Assembly: GCA_021108035.1 (NCBI GenBank) | Contig: JAIORQ010000016.1 | Span: 42,434-106,433 of the forward strand | Reading direction: 5' to 3' | Source of the DNA: Bacteroidales bacterium | GTDB taxonomy: Bacteria > Bacteroidota > Bacteroidia > Bacteroidales > JAADGE01 | DNA: 64,000 nucleotides | In this document: piece by piece, positions 9,360-18,971 of the stretch | How positions within the stretch are numbered: the first letter of the stretch is position 1 | Layout: the number at the start of each line of letters is the position of its first letter | Notes under the pieces: generated by a model | The model's database searches: none | Told to the model about the DNA's origin: nothing | Seen by the model: only the letters and a program-made list of their open reading frames with translations | Translations under genes and position numbers: made by a program

Positions 9360-10119
9360 TTGTTATCTTATTTAAATTTAAAAATCTTGGTTTAAATCTG
9401 TTATGTTTTAAATTATTATACAGCAAAATTGTTCCTGTGCAATACTTGCTTATTTTACCCGAATAAATTTTTTCTGATTTCAGTATATCTGCAAAATCTG
9501 AAGAACCGGAAAAGCCTTCTCGTTTTACTTCTGTGATAACAAGCGAATTAATCGCAACATTATTAAAATTATTTTTAAACTTCAATCCTGTATCTATAGT
9601 TATGCGCTCTTTATTCTTACAATTCACAAGAGTAATTCTGAAAAATTCATTATACATTTTTGACTTCAGAGATTTTGGAATAAACGGTGTGTTTTCTTTT
9701 ATAAAACTTCGAGATTCCTTTGAAAAAGATTCTTCAATTTGGTTTAGTTTTATTCTTTTTTTTACTGTTTTGCCTTTATTAGATTTGAATTTTATTTCAA
9801 AAAAACTTATTCCGGAGTCAACATATTCACGGTGTCTTACCTTATAACGATTCATTTTACCTTGATGATGAGCATTATACATCAGGAAATCATCAGTATC
9901 AAAATATAAAGTCCTGTATAAGGGCAATTTTATCTTGTTAATTTCCAGAATTTTGTATTTCTCAATTGCTTTTTCCAAAACAGCTTCTAACTTATCTGTA
10001 TGAAAAACAAATTTTGTATCCGTTCTGTTCATTAATTTGACAGAAGAGGTTTCCTCCAAAGAAATTGAATTAAACTGCTTTAATAATGACTTAATTGTTT
10101 CATTGCTAAATTGTTTCAT
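9325..10119 (-). CDS. VTC domain (polyphosphate polymerase-like) protein
   Basis: A 264-residue soluble protein of the VTC/CYTH tunnel fold, which in the yeast Vtc4 subunit makes polyphosphate from ATP. Visible features are the N-terminal NRTDTKFVF segment, the basic strand RTLYFDTDDFLMY, the RYKVRHREY motif and the FFEIKFKSNKGKTVKKRI motif; the alternating Arg and Lys residues would line the tunnel and bind phosphate. Acidic metal-binding positions (the E in EIKFK and EVKRE) are present. It is coupled to the DUF4956 gene and lies with a CotH gene. Whether it makes polyphosphate or modifies another substrate cannot be told. Confidence 0.85.
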   Translation of the reverse strand: MKQFSNETIKSLLKQFNSISLEETSSVKLMNRTDTKFVFHTDKLEAVLEKAIEKYKILEINKIKLPLYRTLYFDTDDFLMYNAHHQGKMNRYKVRHREYVDSGISFFEIKFKSNKGKTVKKRIKLNQIEESFSKESRSFIKENTPFIPKSLKSKMYNEFFRITLVNCKNKERITIDTGLKFKNNFNNVAINSLVITEVKREGFSGSSDFADILKSEKIYSGKISKYCTGTILLYNNLKHNRFKPRFLNLNKITNGNNNFEHILR

Positions 10120-10187
10120 TGCTAAATTGCTCTTTCAAATTAAAAACCAAACAACAAAATTATTGACAATAACTTGAGCTGAACTTG

Positions 10188-10290
10188 CCCCGCATTTGAT
10201 TCGGGGTTTGTTATAATTTTCAGTAATGGCATAATACTATAACACTAAAAACTATAATCCTATAACACTTAATACTATAACACCAAAAAA
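10188..10290. repeat. CCCCG hairpin and short ACTATAACAC repeats
   Basis: CCCCG/CGGGG arms at 10188-10192 and 10202-10206 form a small hairpin. After it, CTATAACAC recurs three times between 10238 and 10283 at irregular spacing. This lies in the gap between the VTC gene and the small secreted protein gene and may be a transcription pause or a repetitive extragenic element. Confidence 0.35.
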
Positions 10291-10701
10291 CTATTCTTTC
10301 AAATATTCATATTCCTTTTTTGAGATAAGTTTTCCTTTTCCGTTATATACAGTTTTTGATATCTTTAATCTGTTCTTATACTCATAAACTGTTTTTTTAT
10401 TAATCTTTTCTTTCGACAAATATGATATTTTGACAATTACATCATTATCATCATTATATTTTTTAGTTACTCTTTTTTTAAATTCCCCGTTATTATCATA
10501 TTCAACAACTTCAATTACATTCCCTTTGTTATCAAATTTTTTAACCTCCTTTTTTATTTTCTTTTCATTACTTCCGGAAATTATGTATTTCCATTCAATT
10601 TTTGTTTTGATTTCTTCATTTACAATCTTCTTTTTACTTTGTCCGAAAATGTATAAACTTGAACAAATTATCATAGCTGTGATTAATGTAATTTTTTTCA
10701 T
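10291..10701 (-). CDS. Small secreted protein of unknown function
   Basis: 136 residues with a signal peptide ending near FGQ (about residue 20). The mature part is Lys-rich beta-strand sequence with repeats of the form KxYxNxGxLxxKxxY, such as KKFDNKGNVIEVVEYDNNG. This is the pattern of YwqK/MORN-like or RHS-like short strand repeats. No enzyme motif is seen. It sits inside the minus-strand block between CotH and the VTC gene, so it may serve the same envelope process. Confidence 0.6.
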   Translation of the reverse strand: MKKITLITAMIICSSLYIFGQSKKKIVNEEIKTKIEWKYIISGSNEKKIKKEVKKFDNKGNVIEVVEYDNNGEFKKRVTKKYNDDNDVIVKISYLSKEKINKKTVYEYKNRLKISKTVYNGKGKLISKKEYEYLKE

Positions 10702-10800
10702 TTTATTAGTTTTGATTAAGAATAAAACTATATTTTTTTGAATTAATTATTTAACCTCTTTCATGCTTTTCAAGCTCTGACAGGGTTTTAATACCTAATA

Positions 10801-12201
10801 TCATTGATTTAAATAGTTATCTGCTTCAGTATATCTTGTTGTTGCAAAATCTATTAAATGATTTAATGAATTCTCAAAATCATCAGGTGAGCATAAAAAA
10901 GTAAAACCGGGTGTCTCTCCCTCATCACCAATTACATAAGGATAAATTAGGTTATGTGCATATGTAAACCTTTCTTCCATAAGTGTCGGAGAAAAAGGAC
11001 CGTTTATAAACTCATCAATATAATCATCATAGATACTTCTGTATGTCGAATCATCATACAAGTATCTTATTAAAGGCCAGGCATGTACTCCTTCCGGACC
11101 CGGTCGGGAATTATCTAAATTTGAAAAATCAAATTCGAGTACAAACGAATTTCCTCCGGGACCTACTCCATTGTTTATAAATGTTTCGTTATTATCCCAA
11201 GGGATCCATGTTAATAATCCTGTCGACGGATTGTTATATAAATAAAAATTGTGGGACATTATTCCGTATGTATCCCAATTTTGCATGGTAGTATTAGCTG
11301 CCAGCCATTTCAAAAACATATCAACATTAAATACAGCTTCCAGATCAGCTCGCCATTGTTCGGGATTTGATGTTCTGTTTTCAGATAATAAAGCATTTGT
11401 CATTGATTTAACATCATCTAAACTTGCTTCCGGATTTGTTTTATTTACAAAAAACTCACTTGTAATTTGATTAATATCATTGAATTTTGCACTTACTCCC
11501 TCCGGCTTATAACAATTTCCGTTATTGTTACCGAATTGATTTATCAACATGGGTCCGTCAAATACTATTTCATTCATTGTGTAAAGTCCAAAATAAATTG
11601 AACCTTCGCCAAAATCAACAAAAATCCTGTAAAAAGCAGATTTTGACACAGGCACACCAAATGCTTCATACACATCTGTTGCAATTTTTTCGTGCATAAA
11701 AGATTCATCTTTAAAATTATTTCCGAGAGATAACTGACTGAATCCGTAGAATGTTTGCCCGCTTATACTCTGATTTTCGTCTTCAAAATGATCAAACTCT
11801 AACCTCAAAGGCAATTTTCCGATTCCTTCCCTTAACGCAGAATTCAAGCTGGAATTACCTTTAAATCTTATACCGACATAATACCACTGTTTACCGTCAT
11901 GGAAGACTTGACAAGGTACATAAATCGGGTTTATATTATCAAATTCATGACCGGGACCGGTTATTTCCATCAGATTATCTTGCATAGCTTTCCAATAATC
12001 CCTTTCAATAACAATATCTAAACGGCTTACTTTATCTTGGGGAAATACAGTTGAATAGTCGGGCGAAGCATCAGAACTGTGTGTTTCTGCTGTCCAATCA
12101 TCTAAACCGTATCCGGGATAAATTATAAGTTCTTTTCTGCATGAAAAAGAAAATATTGAGGCAATAATTAGTAACAATAATATTTGTAATTGTATTTTCA
12201 T
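10801..12201 (-). CDS. CotH kinase family lipoprotein
   Basis: A 466-residue protein with a lipoprotein signal peptide (SFSC, Cys about 21). CotH proteins have an atypical protein-kinase fold, and Bacillus CotH phosphorylates coat proteins. The conserved blocks are present in order: the GIRFKGNSSL strand, LSLGNNFKDESFMHEKIATDVY, the YFGLYTMNE segment and, late, WIPWDNNETF with the metal-binding Asp. Its exposure outside the cytoplasm is inferred from the signal. It lies 11 bp downstream of the DUF2490 gene and upstream of VTC/DUF4956 genes, a grouping that recurs in bacteria and suggests a shared envelope or polymer function. Confidence 0.85.
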   Translation of the reverse strand: MKIQLQILLLLIIASIFSFSCRKELIIYPGYGLDDWTAETHSSDASPDYSTVFPQDKVSRLDIVIERDYWKAMQDNLMEITGPGHEFDNINPIYVPCQVFHDGKQWYYVGIRFKGNSSLNSALREGIGKLPLRLEFDHFEDENQSISGQTFYGFSQLSLGNNFKDESFMHEKIATDVYEAFGVPVSKSAFYRIFVDFGEGSIYFGLYTMNEIVFDGPMLINQFGNNNGNCYKPEGVSAKFNDINQITSEFFVNKTNPEASLDDVKSMTNALLSENRTSNPEQWRADLEAVFNVDMFLKWLAANTTMQNWDTYGIMSHNFYLYNNPSTGLLTWIPWDNNETFINNGVGPGGNSFVLEFDFSNLDNSRPGPEGVHAWPLIRYLYDDSTYRSIYDDYIDEFINGPFSPTLMEERFTYAHNLIYPYVIGDEGETPGFTFLCSPDDFENSLNHLIDFATTRYTEADNYLNQ

Positions 12202-12212
12202 ATTTTTTAGTG

Positions 12213-12953
12213 TTAAAAAGAGATTTTAAAGTTTAAGCCCAAAATATGATAAGTTGCAGGGATATGATAAACATTTGCATAGCTTTTAAATTCATGTTCT
12301 ATTCTGTAAAACATATTTAATCTTACAAACTTTTTAGTTTTATAACTTGTACCAATAGTAAATCTGACTTTTTGAAATCCCGGTTTTTTAATAATTTCAT
12401 CAATATAATAGTCTGCACATGTTTCTTTTGCAAAGAAAATTTCAGAAGATAAATACGGATCAAACTTCCAGTTCTTTATATTATAATTTCCTTTTAATCT
12501 GAATCTGTATTTATTAATCGGATAATCATCTTCCGCATTTGAAGGTCTTATTTCACTTTTATTTTGGAATCTTAACCTACTGCTTAATTTCAACCTGTTT
12601 ATTTTATAATTATATTTCAAATCAAGATTGAAACGTTGCTTATTAATAAATCCTGCCTCTTCATTATTATCTCTGATAAATCGATACCCAAATCCCAAAC
12701 ACAGGTTATTACTAATTTTGAAATCAATTAAACCCTCAGTAAAGAACATATTAAGATTAGAAGAATTTTTATCAAACCTGAATTCTTGCGTTAAGTTTAA
12801 TGATAGTTTTTTGTTTAAAAGCTTCTTTTCAACACTTAAACCTGTCCACGTTTCTAAATCACTGACAGTAATCGTATCTTGTGCTTTTAATGTAAATAAT
12901 GATATTGATAAAAGTATTGAAAATGCTGTCTTATTAAAATAATTATTTCTCAT
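12213..12953 (-). CDS. DUF2490 domain-containing outer-membrane protein
   Basis: 246 residues: signal peptide ending at LKA (about 24), then alternating amphipathic strands ending in a C-terminal Phe, as expected of an outer-membrane beta barrel. The start WTGLSVEKKLLNKKLSLNLTQEFRFD and the LGFGYRFIRDN segment are typical of DUF2490. It is the first gene of the minus-strand block that continues with CotH. A barrel could give the periplasmic or surface products of this block a route or an anchor, but that is inference. Confidence 0.75.
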   Translation of the reverse strand: MRNNYFNKTAFSILLSISLFTLKAQDTITVSDLETWTGLSVEKKLLNKKLSLNLTQEFRFDKNSSNLNMFFTEGLIDFKISNNLCLGFGYRFIRDNNEEAGFINKQRFNLDLKYNYKINRLKLSSRLRFQNKSEIRPSNAEDDYPINKYRFRLKGNYNIKNWKFDPYLSSEIFFAKETCADYYIDEIIKKPGFQKVRFTIGTSYKTKKFVRLNMFYRIEHEFKSYANVYHIPATYHILGLNFKISF

Positions 12954-13098
12954 TTTTATTAAACCAATTAAATTTTAAATTTTAGACAACAGTTTATAAA
13001 AAAGGTTTAATTGAAAATTAAAATGTTTGCATCATTTTTGTTTTAGCCATTAATATTCATTAAATATCAATTTAAAATGAATATTCGCCTAATAATCA

Positions 13099-13129
13099 TT
13101 TGAGTTTTTAAATATTATTATTATATTTA
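13099..13129 (+). promoter_or_regulatory. Promoter for the nSTAND1 cluster
   Basis: TTTG at 13099-13102, exactly 19 bases, then TATATTTA at 13122-13129. This matches the Bacteroidota TTTG-N19-TAnnTTTG promoter except for the last base, and lies 54 bp before the ATG at 13184. Confidence 0.55.
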
Positions 13130-13183
13130 TGGCATAAATGATAAGGGCGCCAAAATATTATATACTGTATAGATTCTATTTTT

Positions 13184-16100
13184 ATGACAGTTCTAAAAGA
13201 AAGCCAACTGCAAAAAAACCCTTATCCGGGTATAAGAAGCTTTGAGATTGGGGAGAGTAATTTATTTTTCGGACGAGATGAACAAATCAAAGATCTTTAT
13301 ACAATTTTAAACAAAACGCATTTTATTGCTATTACCGGTGCATCCGGAAGCGGTAAATCCTCTCTCGTTAAAGCAGGTTTAATTCCTGAGCTTCATCAAG
13401 GCTCTGATAAATGGCTGCATTATATATTCAGACCGGGAAGTAATCCTGTCGGTAATTTTGCAAAAGCATTTTATGATACTAATTTTGACCAAGATAACAA
13501 TATCGGTTCAAGAAACGATATTGAAAAAATACTGAGGAATGAAGAAAATCCTTTAGAAAAAATTTTCTTAAATGATAATTCAGGTAAGAACCATTTGATT
13601 TACATTGATCAATTTGAAGAAATTTTTCGATTTAGACAAAATGAGTATAAAGCTAATGCTGAAAGTGATTCGAATCTTTTTATTGATATATTAATTGAAG
13701 CTTCAAAACTCATAAACTTACCAATTTATATAATTATAACTTTAAGAACAGACTTCTTAAGCGATTGCTCAAATTTTTCGGGTCTGACTAAGATTATTAA
13801 TGACGGGCATTATCTTATTCCGAAAATGACTTTTGAAGAAAAAGAAAAAGCACTTGCCGGCCCGGCTAATATTGCCGGAGCAACAATATCCGATAATCTT
13901 AAAAAATTAATAAAAAAACATTTAAAGGAATACAACATCAGCCTTCCTGTTTTTCAACATGCATTAATGCGTACTTGGGATTATTGGATGGAGAATGCTG
14001 AATACGGAAAATCAGTTGATATTGAGCATTATGAAGCCGTAGGTTCCGTAACAGATGCATTATCGGTACATGCCGAATATATTTTTTCCTCTTTACCGGA
14101 TGAGAACTCAAAAAAAATTGCAGAGAAGATATTTAAGTCTTTAACACACTTAGGTGATGATAACAGAGGAACAAGAAGTCCGAAAACATTAGATGAGATA
14201 ATAGCAATTATTAATGACAGAAAAGAAGAAATTATTCCTGTTATTGATAAATTCAGAGAAGAAAAAAGCGGTTTTCTGTTACCGTCAGAAAAACTTGCTT
14301 TAAAACATGAAACTATTATTGACATTTCGCATGAAAGTATTATGCATGTCTGGGGCAGGTTAGTACAATGGGTTCAAAGCGAAACAGAATCGGCACAGCT
14401 ATATTTACGAATTTCAAAATCGTCTGAACTTTATCAAGAGGGAAAAACAGGTTTATTGATAAATCCTGACCTGCAATTGGCTTTAAAATGGCAAGAAGAA
14501 AATCAACCAAATGAAATTTGGGCACAACGATATGATCCTGCTTTTGACAGAACTATTACTTACTTGGAGCACAGTAAGAAAAAATGGGAAAATGATATTG
14601 CTGCTAAAGAAGAAAAACAAAAGAGAGGACTTAGAAGAGCCCGTTTTATTGCTATTTTCTTGGGTTCTGCATCATTAATATCTATTTTATTTTTGGTAAT
14701 TGCACTAAATTTAAAATTTAAAGCTGATGACAGTAAAAGAAAAGCACTTGAAAAAGAAAAAATTGCCATACAAGAAAGTATCATCGCAGAAGATAAAAAA
14801 AAGGAAGCAGTTTCGCATAAAAGAATTGCAGAACAGCAACAATTAATTGCTGATGAACAACGATTAATTGCAGAACAGAATAAACAATATGCTGTAAATC
14901 AACAAAAAGAAGCAATATTCCAAAAACAATTAGCTCTCATTGCAAAACAAGATGCTATTAAATCAAGAGATATTGCCCGTGATTTACAAAAAAATGCAGA
15001 AAACTTAAGAGATGAAGCTTTTCAACAAAAATTAATAGCCGAAAATCAAAGGTCTCGTGCTGAAATGTCGGAAGCAAAAACTGATACCCTGCGAAAGCTT
15101 GCAATAGCAAAATCATTATCTGCACAAGCTATCAAAATATACAGAAATAATAAAAAGATACAGAAACTTTCCGGTTATGAAAAAGAAATACCGAATATTC
15201 TGGCATTACAGGCTTATTATTTCAACCAAAAATACAAAGGCAATAAAAATGATCCTGATATATTCTCCGCTCTTTCAGAAGTTTCTGAATCAGGAAAAGA
15301 AATAAAAGGAAAAAATATGCATTCTGACGGAGTCAGAGATATTGCAATCAGTAAAAACGGTGAATTTTTCGTTTCGTGCAGTGACGACGGAACCGTAAGA
15401 TTTTTTAAATTCAAAGATCCCGAAAATTCTGTTAAAATAAACATGGGAACTAATGAAGATAACGGTATAAGGACGGTTGATATTAATGAAGAAGGTAATA
15501 ATATTATTGCCGGAACATATAACGGAGATTTGTACTTTTGGCGAAATAAAGAATTAAAACCGCAAATATTAAAAGCTCATAATTCTGTTGTAAATTCTGT
15601 ATTATTTTCCGAAGACGGTAAATCTTTTATATCTGCTTCAAATGACGGAACAGCCAGATTGTGGAATATAAACAGCGAATCAATAACTTCAAAATTAATT
15701 TTAAAAACCCCGAATCAAATATTAGATATTAAAATAAGCCCTGACGGAAAATACTATGCTGTCGGTACTGTTGCCGGTGAAATTATTATTGTATCTACTG
15801 AAGATATTGATAAACAAATTGTATTATCAGAAGCCGAGCATAAAAAAGTTACAGCTTTATACTGGATAAATAATAATGAATTAATTGCCGGTTATTCTTC
15901 AGGAAAAATAAGGTTTATTAAAGATGAAAAATATACTGAAGAATTTTTTGCACATCAATCCGGTATTACTTCCCTTTACTATGATAAAAACTATCAAAGA
16001 ATTATATCCGGGAGTTATGACGGAACCATAAAAATTTGGAATTACGATAATATCAAAATTGAACCAATTGTTTTAATTAAGCATAATTCATGGGTATATT

Positions 16101-16288
16101 GTGTTACAGCTGATCCGGAAGGAAACAACTTGATTTCCGGAGGTGCAGATAAACATATTGTAATCACACCAATATTTACTGATGAACTTATTGCAATCCT
16201 CCGAAAAAAAATTACAAAAAATATGACAAAGGAAGATTGGAACAGGTTTATCGGGAAAGATATTACATATAAATCTGCTTTACCTTAA
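13184..16288 (+). CDS. nSTAND1 NTPase with membrane helix, coiled coil and WD40 propeller
   Basis: A 1034-residue signal-transduction NTPase. N-terminal NPYPGIRSF and FFGRDEQI motifs mark the novel STAND family 1. Walker A is GASGSGKSS (about 52-60), Walker B HLIYIDQFEE (about 138-147). A helical region follows to about 480, then one membrane helix (about 487-510), a Gln/Lys/Glu/Ala-rich coiled coil (about 515-645) and WD40 repeats (about 715-1000, with ISASNDGTARLWN and ISGSYDGTIKIWN). STAND proteins act as ligand-triggered switches, the repeats being the sensor. The membrane helix between ATPase and propeller suggests the propeller is on the other side of the membrane. First gene of the plus-strand cluster, 20 bp before the TonB receptor gene. 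Confidence 0.85.
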   Translation: MTVLKESQLQKNPYPGIRSFEIGESNLFFGRDEQIKDLYTILNKTHFIAITGASGSGKSSLVKAGLIPELHQGSDKWLHYIFRPGSNPVGNFAKAFYDTNFDQDNNIGSRNDIEKILRNEENPLEKIFLNDNSGKNHLIYIDQFEEIFRFRQNEYKANAESDSNLFIDILIEASKLINLPIYIIITLRTDFLSDCSNFSGLTKIINDGHYLIPKMTFEEKEKALAGPANIAGATISDNLKKLIKKHLKEYNISLPVFQHALMRTWDYWMENAEYGKSVDIEHYEAVGSVTDALSVHAEYIFSSLPDENSKKIAEKIFKSLTHLGDDNRGTRSPKTLDEIIAIINDRKEEIIPVIDKFREEKSGFLLPSEKLALKHETIIDISHESIMHVWGRLVQWVQSETESAQLYLRISKSSELYQEGKTGLLINPDLQLALKWQEENQPNEIWAQRYDPAFDRTITYLEHSKKKWENDIAAKEEKQKRGLRRARFIAIFLGSASLISILFLVIALNLKFKADDSKRKALEKEKIAIQESIIAEDKKKEAVSHKRIAEQQQLIADEQRLIAEQNKQYAVNQQKEAIFQKQLALIAKQDAIKSRDIARDLQKNAENLRDEAFQQKLIAENQRSRAEMSEAKTDTLRKLAIAKSLSAQAIKIYRNNKKIQKLSGYEKEIPNILALQAYYFNQKYKGNKNDPDIFSALSEVSESGKEIKGKNMHSDGVRDIAISKNGEFFVSCSDDGTVRFFKFKDPENSVKINMGTNEDNGIRTVDINEEGNNIIAGTYNGDLYFWRNKELKPQILKAHNSVVNSVLFSEDGKSFISASNDGTARLWNINSESITSKLILKTPNQILDIKISPDGKYYAVGTVAGEIIIVSTEDIDKQIVLSEAEHKKVTALYWINNNELIAGYSSGKIRFIKDEKYTEEFFAHQSGITSLYYDKNYQRIISGSYDGTIKIWNYDNIKIEPIVLIKHNSWVYCVTADPEGNNLISGGADKHIVITPIFTDELIAILRKKITKNMTKEDWNRFIGKDITYKSALP

Positions 16289-16308
16289 ATTTAGAAATTA
16301 AAAGTATT

Positions 16309-18930
16309 ATGAAGTATTTGAAAAATATCATTATTCTGATTATTATTTTTGCCGGAGAATCTGCCTATTCTCAATACAATTGCGATTGGTCTTCATTAAA
16401 TGATGCTGATCAAAGTTATCAATCCGGAAATTTTGAAGAAACTGTTAAGATAATAAATAAGTGTATAAATTCAGGTTTTAATGATAAACAAAAAGTTCAA
16501 GGATACAGATTATTGGCTAAAACATACTTAGCATTGGATAATGACAGTATTGCAAATCGTTCCGTAAATGAGTTGTTAATGATCAACCCAAAATTTCAAC
16601 CTGATTATTTAACAGATCCTCCGAAATTCATTAAAATTATTGAAAAGATAAAAAAATTGAAAAGCTCATTGATTGTAACATCAGTTTCGAAAAAGGAAGA
16701 GAATATCTACGAAACTCCTGCTACCGCATTGCTAATCAGCGAAAAACAATTAAAAAACAGAGGATATCTTGATTTGGAAGCTGTTTTGCATGATCTTCCG
16801 GGATTTGATATATCAAGATCAAACGGAAATTTATATACACACGTCTATCAGAGAGGATATCGTTCAATTAATACTAACAGAACATTATTCCTGATTGACG
16901 GTGTTGAAGAAAATGATCTTTGGTCAGGTAATGTTTATTTATCAAGACAATATGCCATGAGTAACATTAAAAATATAGAAGTTATATATGGCCCTGCTTC
17001 AACCATGTACGGCTCTAATGCCTTTTTGGGAGTTATGAATGTTATTACAAAAGAACCGTCAGATTTTATTCAGCCCGGAAAATTAGTTGGTATAGATACA
17101 CGTGTCGGATACGGATCATATAATACTAAGTTCTTTGACGGAACATTTGCTGCAAGATCAAAAAACAACAATATTGCTTTCTCATTAACAGGGCGAATTT
17201 TTTTATCAGACGAACAAGATCTTTCAGGCTACTCTCAACACGATTATGCATCATATACATTTGATGAATTTGCCGATAATTACCACTCATCACTTGACAT
17301 AACTGACCCTGAAGCTGCTGCAAGTTTTTTCGATTCTTATCCTGATCCAAGTAATTTATATACCACTAATGCCGACAGTTCTCAAATCATTTTAACTGAT
17401 GTTGGTATTCAGCAAGCCATCGACTACGATAATACAATTTATGATAATGTAAGTTTTCAAGATAAAACAGAAGCATATTCAATTGATGCTAAATTAAAGA
17501 TATATGATTTCTTAATAGGATGGAGCGGATGGAATAAAGCAGAAGGTACGGGAGGACAGTATACCGATTTGATATATCTAACAGCCAATGAAGGAGGAAC
17601 ATGGAGGCCTGCACATAATTATATCTATACAAAATTTGATAAAGATATTAATTCAAAACTTAATATCAGCAACTTCATAAGGTACAAAGTGCATGACTTT
17701 AGTCAAAGTAACGGAGTAGTTATACAACCGGCAAGATATTTTCTCGGAAATTATATTTTGGAAGATCTTGTAAACGGTGCTGTTCCTTCCTACGTAAATG
17801 TTTATTTATTCCAAAAATCCAATCAATTAAGAGAGGAGTTTAAAACACTTTATCAACCTGCAAATTGGATTGATATTGTTGCCGGTTTTGAAGCACGATT
17901 CAGTTCAATTCAAGGGGACTATAATAAAATAGCGATGGTTGACAGTGCAGAAGAACAAGGCTCGGCAGGAACTGAAATACCGGGAGGAAATCAATTCTTT
18001 TCCAGAGATTTAGGTGTATATGTACAAACCGGTTTGAGTATGATAAATAATTTAAAAATTACACTGGGTATTCGATATGATAACAACTTAGTAAGACAAA
18101 CCGAAGGTTACGGACATGCCTTTAATCCCAGATTTGCATTAGTTTACACACCCGGAAGTTTTATTTTTAAAGGAATTTATGCAGAAGCTTTTAAAGATGC
18201 AACAAACAGAGAGAAATATTCTACAACTGAAGAAAAAAGAGAGTTTTCAAACCCATTATTAGAACCTGAAAAAGTAAAAAATTATGAATTCGTTCTCGGA
18301 AAAAGTTTTCTTGACAGAAAATTAATGCTTAATGCATCCGCTTACTATTCTCAATACAGTAATATTATTCAAGAAGTACAAGTCAGAAAAGAAGACGGAA
18401 CATATACTAATCAAAATCAAGCAGTAGGAAAAGCAGAGATATACGGAATTAATGCATTTGCCGATTATACTTTTGGTAATCTTACTGCATATGCAAATTA
18501 CACATATACCGAACCGTTTGCCATTGATCCTAAAGACAGTGAAGGAAATATCCAAACTGACAGTCTGGGTAATGAATACCATGAATTAAGGATAAGTGAT
18601 ATTGCAGGACATCAAATAAATGCAGGTGTAAATTATTTATTCAAAGATGTACTTAATTTTAATATCAGAACAAATTTTGTCGGACAAAGATTAACGGGAT
18701 ATAATACCACTATTCCTTCAAATCCGGAAACTTTTGATCCTTATATGATTTTTAACGGTGCCATAAGTTATTCTCCAAAAAAAATCGGATTAACTGTTCA
18801 ACTGACAGCATTTAACATATTAGATAAAGAATACTTTTCACCCGGTTTAGATTACGCAACCGGCGACTTGGCATCACAACTAATACAAAACAGAAGAAAT
18901 ATGTATTTGAGTTTAATTTATGAATTCTAA
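16309..18930 (+). CDS. TonB-dependent receptor with N-terminal TPR-like domain
   Basis: 873 residues: signal peptide (1-21, ending AYS), a helical TPR-like domain (about 25-115, ending DPPKFIKIIEKIK), a plug domain (about 125-260, with RTLFLIDGVEEND and IEVIYGPASTMYGSNAF), and a 22-strand-type barrel ending in an aromatic Phe. The small helical domain replaces the usual carboxypeptidase-like domain and could contact periplasmic partners. It sits 20 bp after the nSTAND1 gene, which suggests that it feeds or senses a ligand for that system rather than belonging to a SusCD uptake locus (no SusD is present). The substrate is unknown. Confidence 0.85.
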   Translation: MKYLKNIIILIIIFAGESAYSQYNCDWSSLNDADQSYQSGNFEETVKIINKCINSGFNDKQKVQGYRLLAKTYLALDNDSIANRSVNELLMINPKFQPDYLTDPPKFIKIIEKIKKLKSSLIVTSVSKKEENIYETPATALLISEKQLKNRGYLDLEAVLHDLPGFDISRSNGNLYTHVYQRGYRSINTNRTLFLIDGVEENDLWSGNVYLSRQYAMSNIKNIEVIYGPASTMYGSNAFLGVMNVITKEPSDFIQPGKLVGIDTRVGYGSYNTKFFDGTFAARSKNNNIAFSLTGRIFLSDEQDLSGYSQHDYASYTFDEFADNYHSSLDITDPEAAASFFDSYPDPSNLYTTNADSSQIILTDVGIQQAIDYDNTIYDNVSFQDKTEAYSIDAKLKIYDFLIGWSGWNKAEGTGGQYTDLIYLTANEGGTWRPAHNYIYTKFDKDINSKLNISNFIRYKVHDFSQSNGVVIQPARYFLGNYILEDLVNGAVPSYVNVYLFQKSNQLREEFKTLYQPANWIDIVAGFEARFSSIQGDYNKIAMVDSAEEQGSAGTEIPGGNQFFSRDLGVYVQTGLSMINNLKITLGIRYDNNLVRQTEGYGHAFNPRFALVYTPGSFIFKGIYAEAFKDATNREKYSTTEEKREFSNPLLEPEKVKNYEFVLGKSFLDRKLMLNASAYYSQYSNIIQEVQVRKEDGTYTNQNQAVGKAEIYGINAFADYTFGNLTAYANYTYTEPFAIDPKDSEGNIQTDSLGNEYHELRISDIAGHQINAGVNYLFKDVLNFNIRTNFVGQRLTGYNTTIPSNPETFDPYMIFNGAISYSPKKIGLTVQLTAFNILDKEYFSPGLDYATGDLASQLIQNRRNMYLSLIYEF

Positions 18931-18971
18931 TACAGATAATACTATAAAATAAACAAAATAAAGATTAATAA

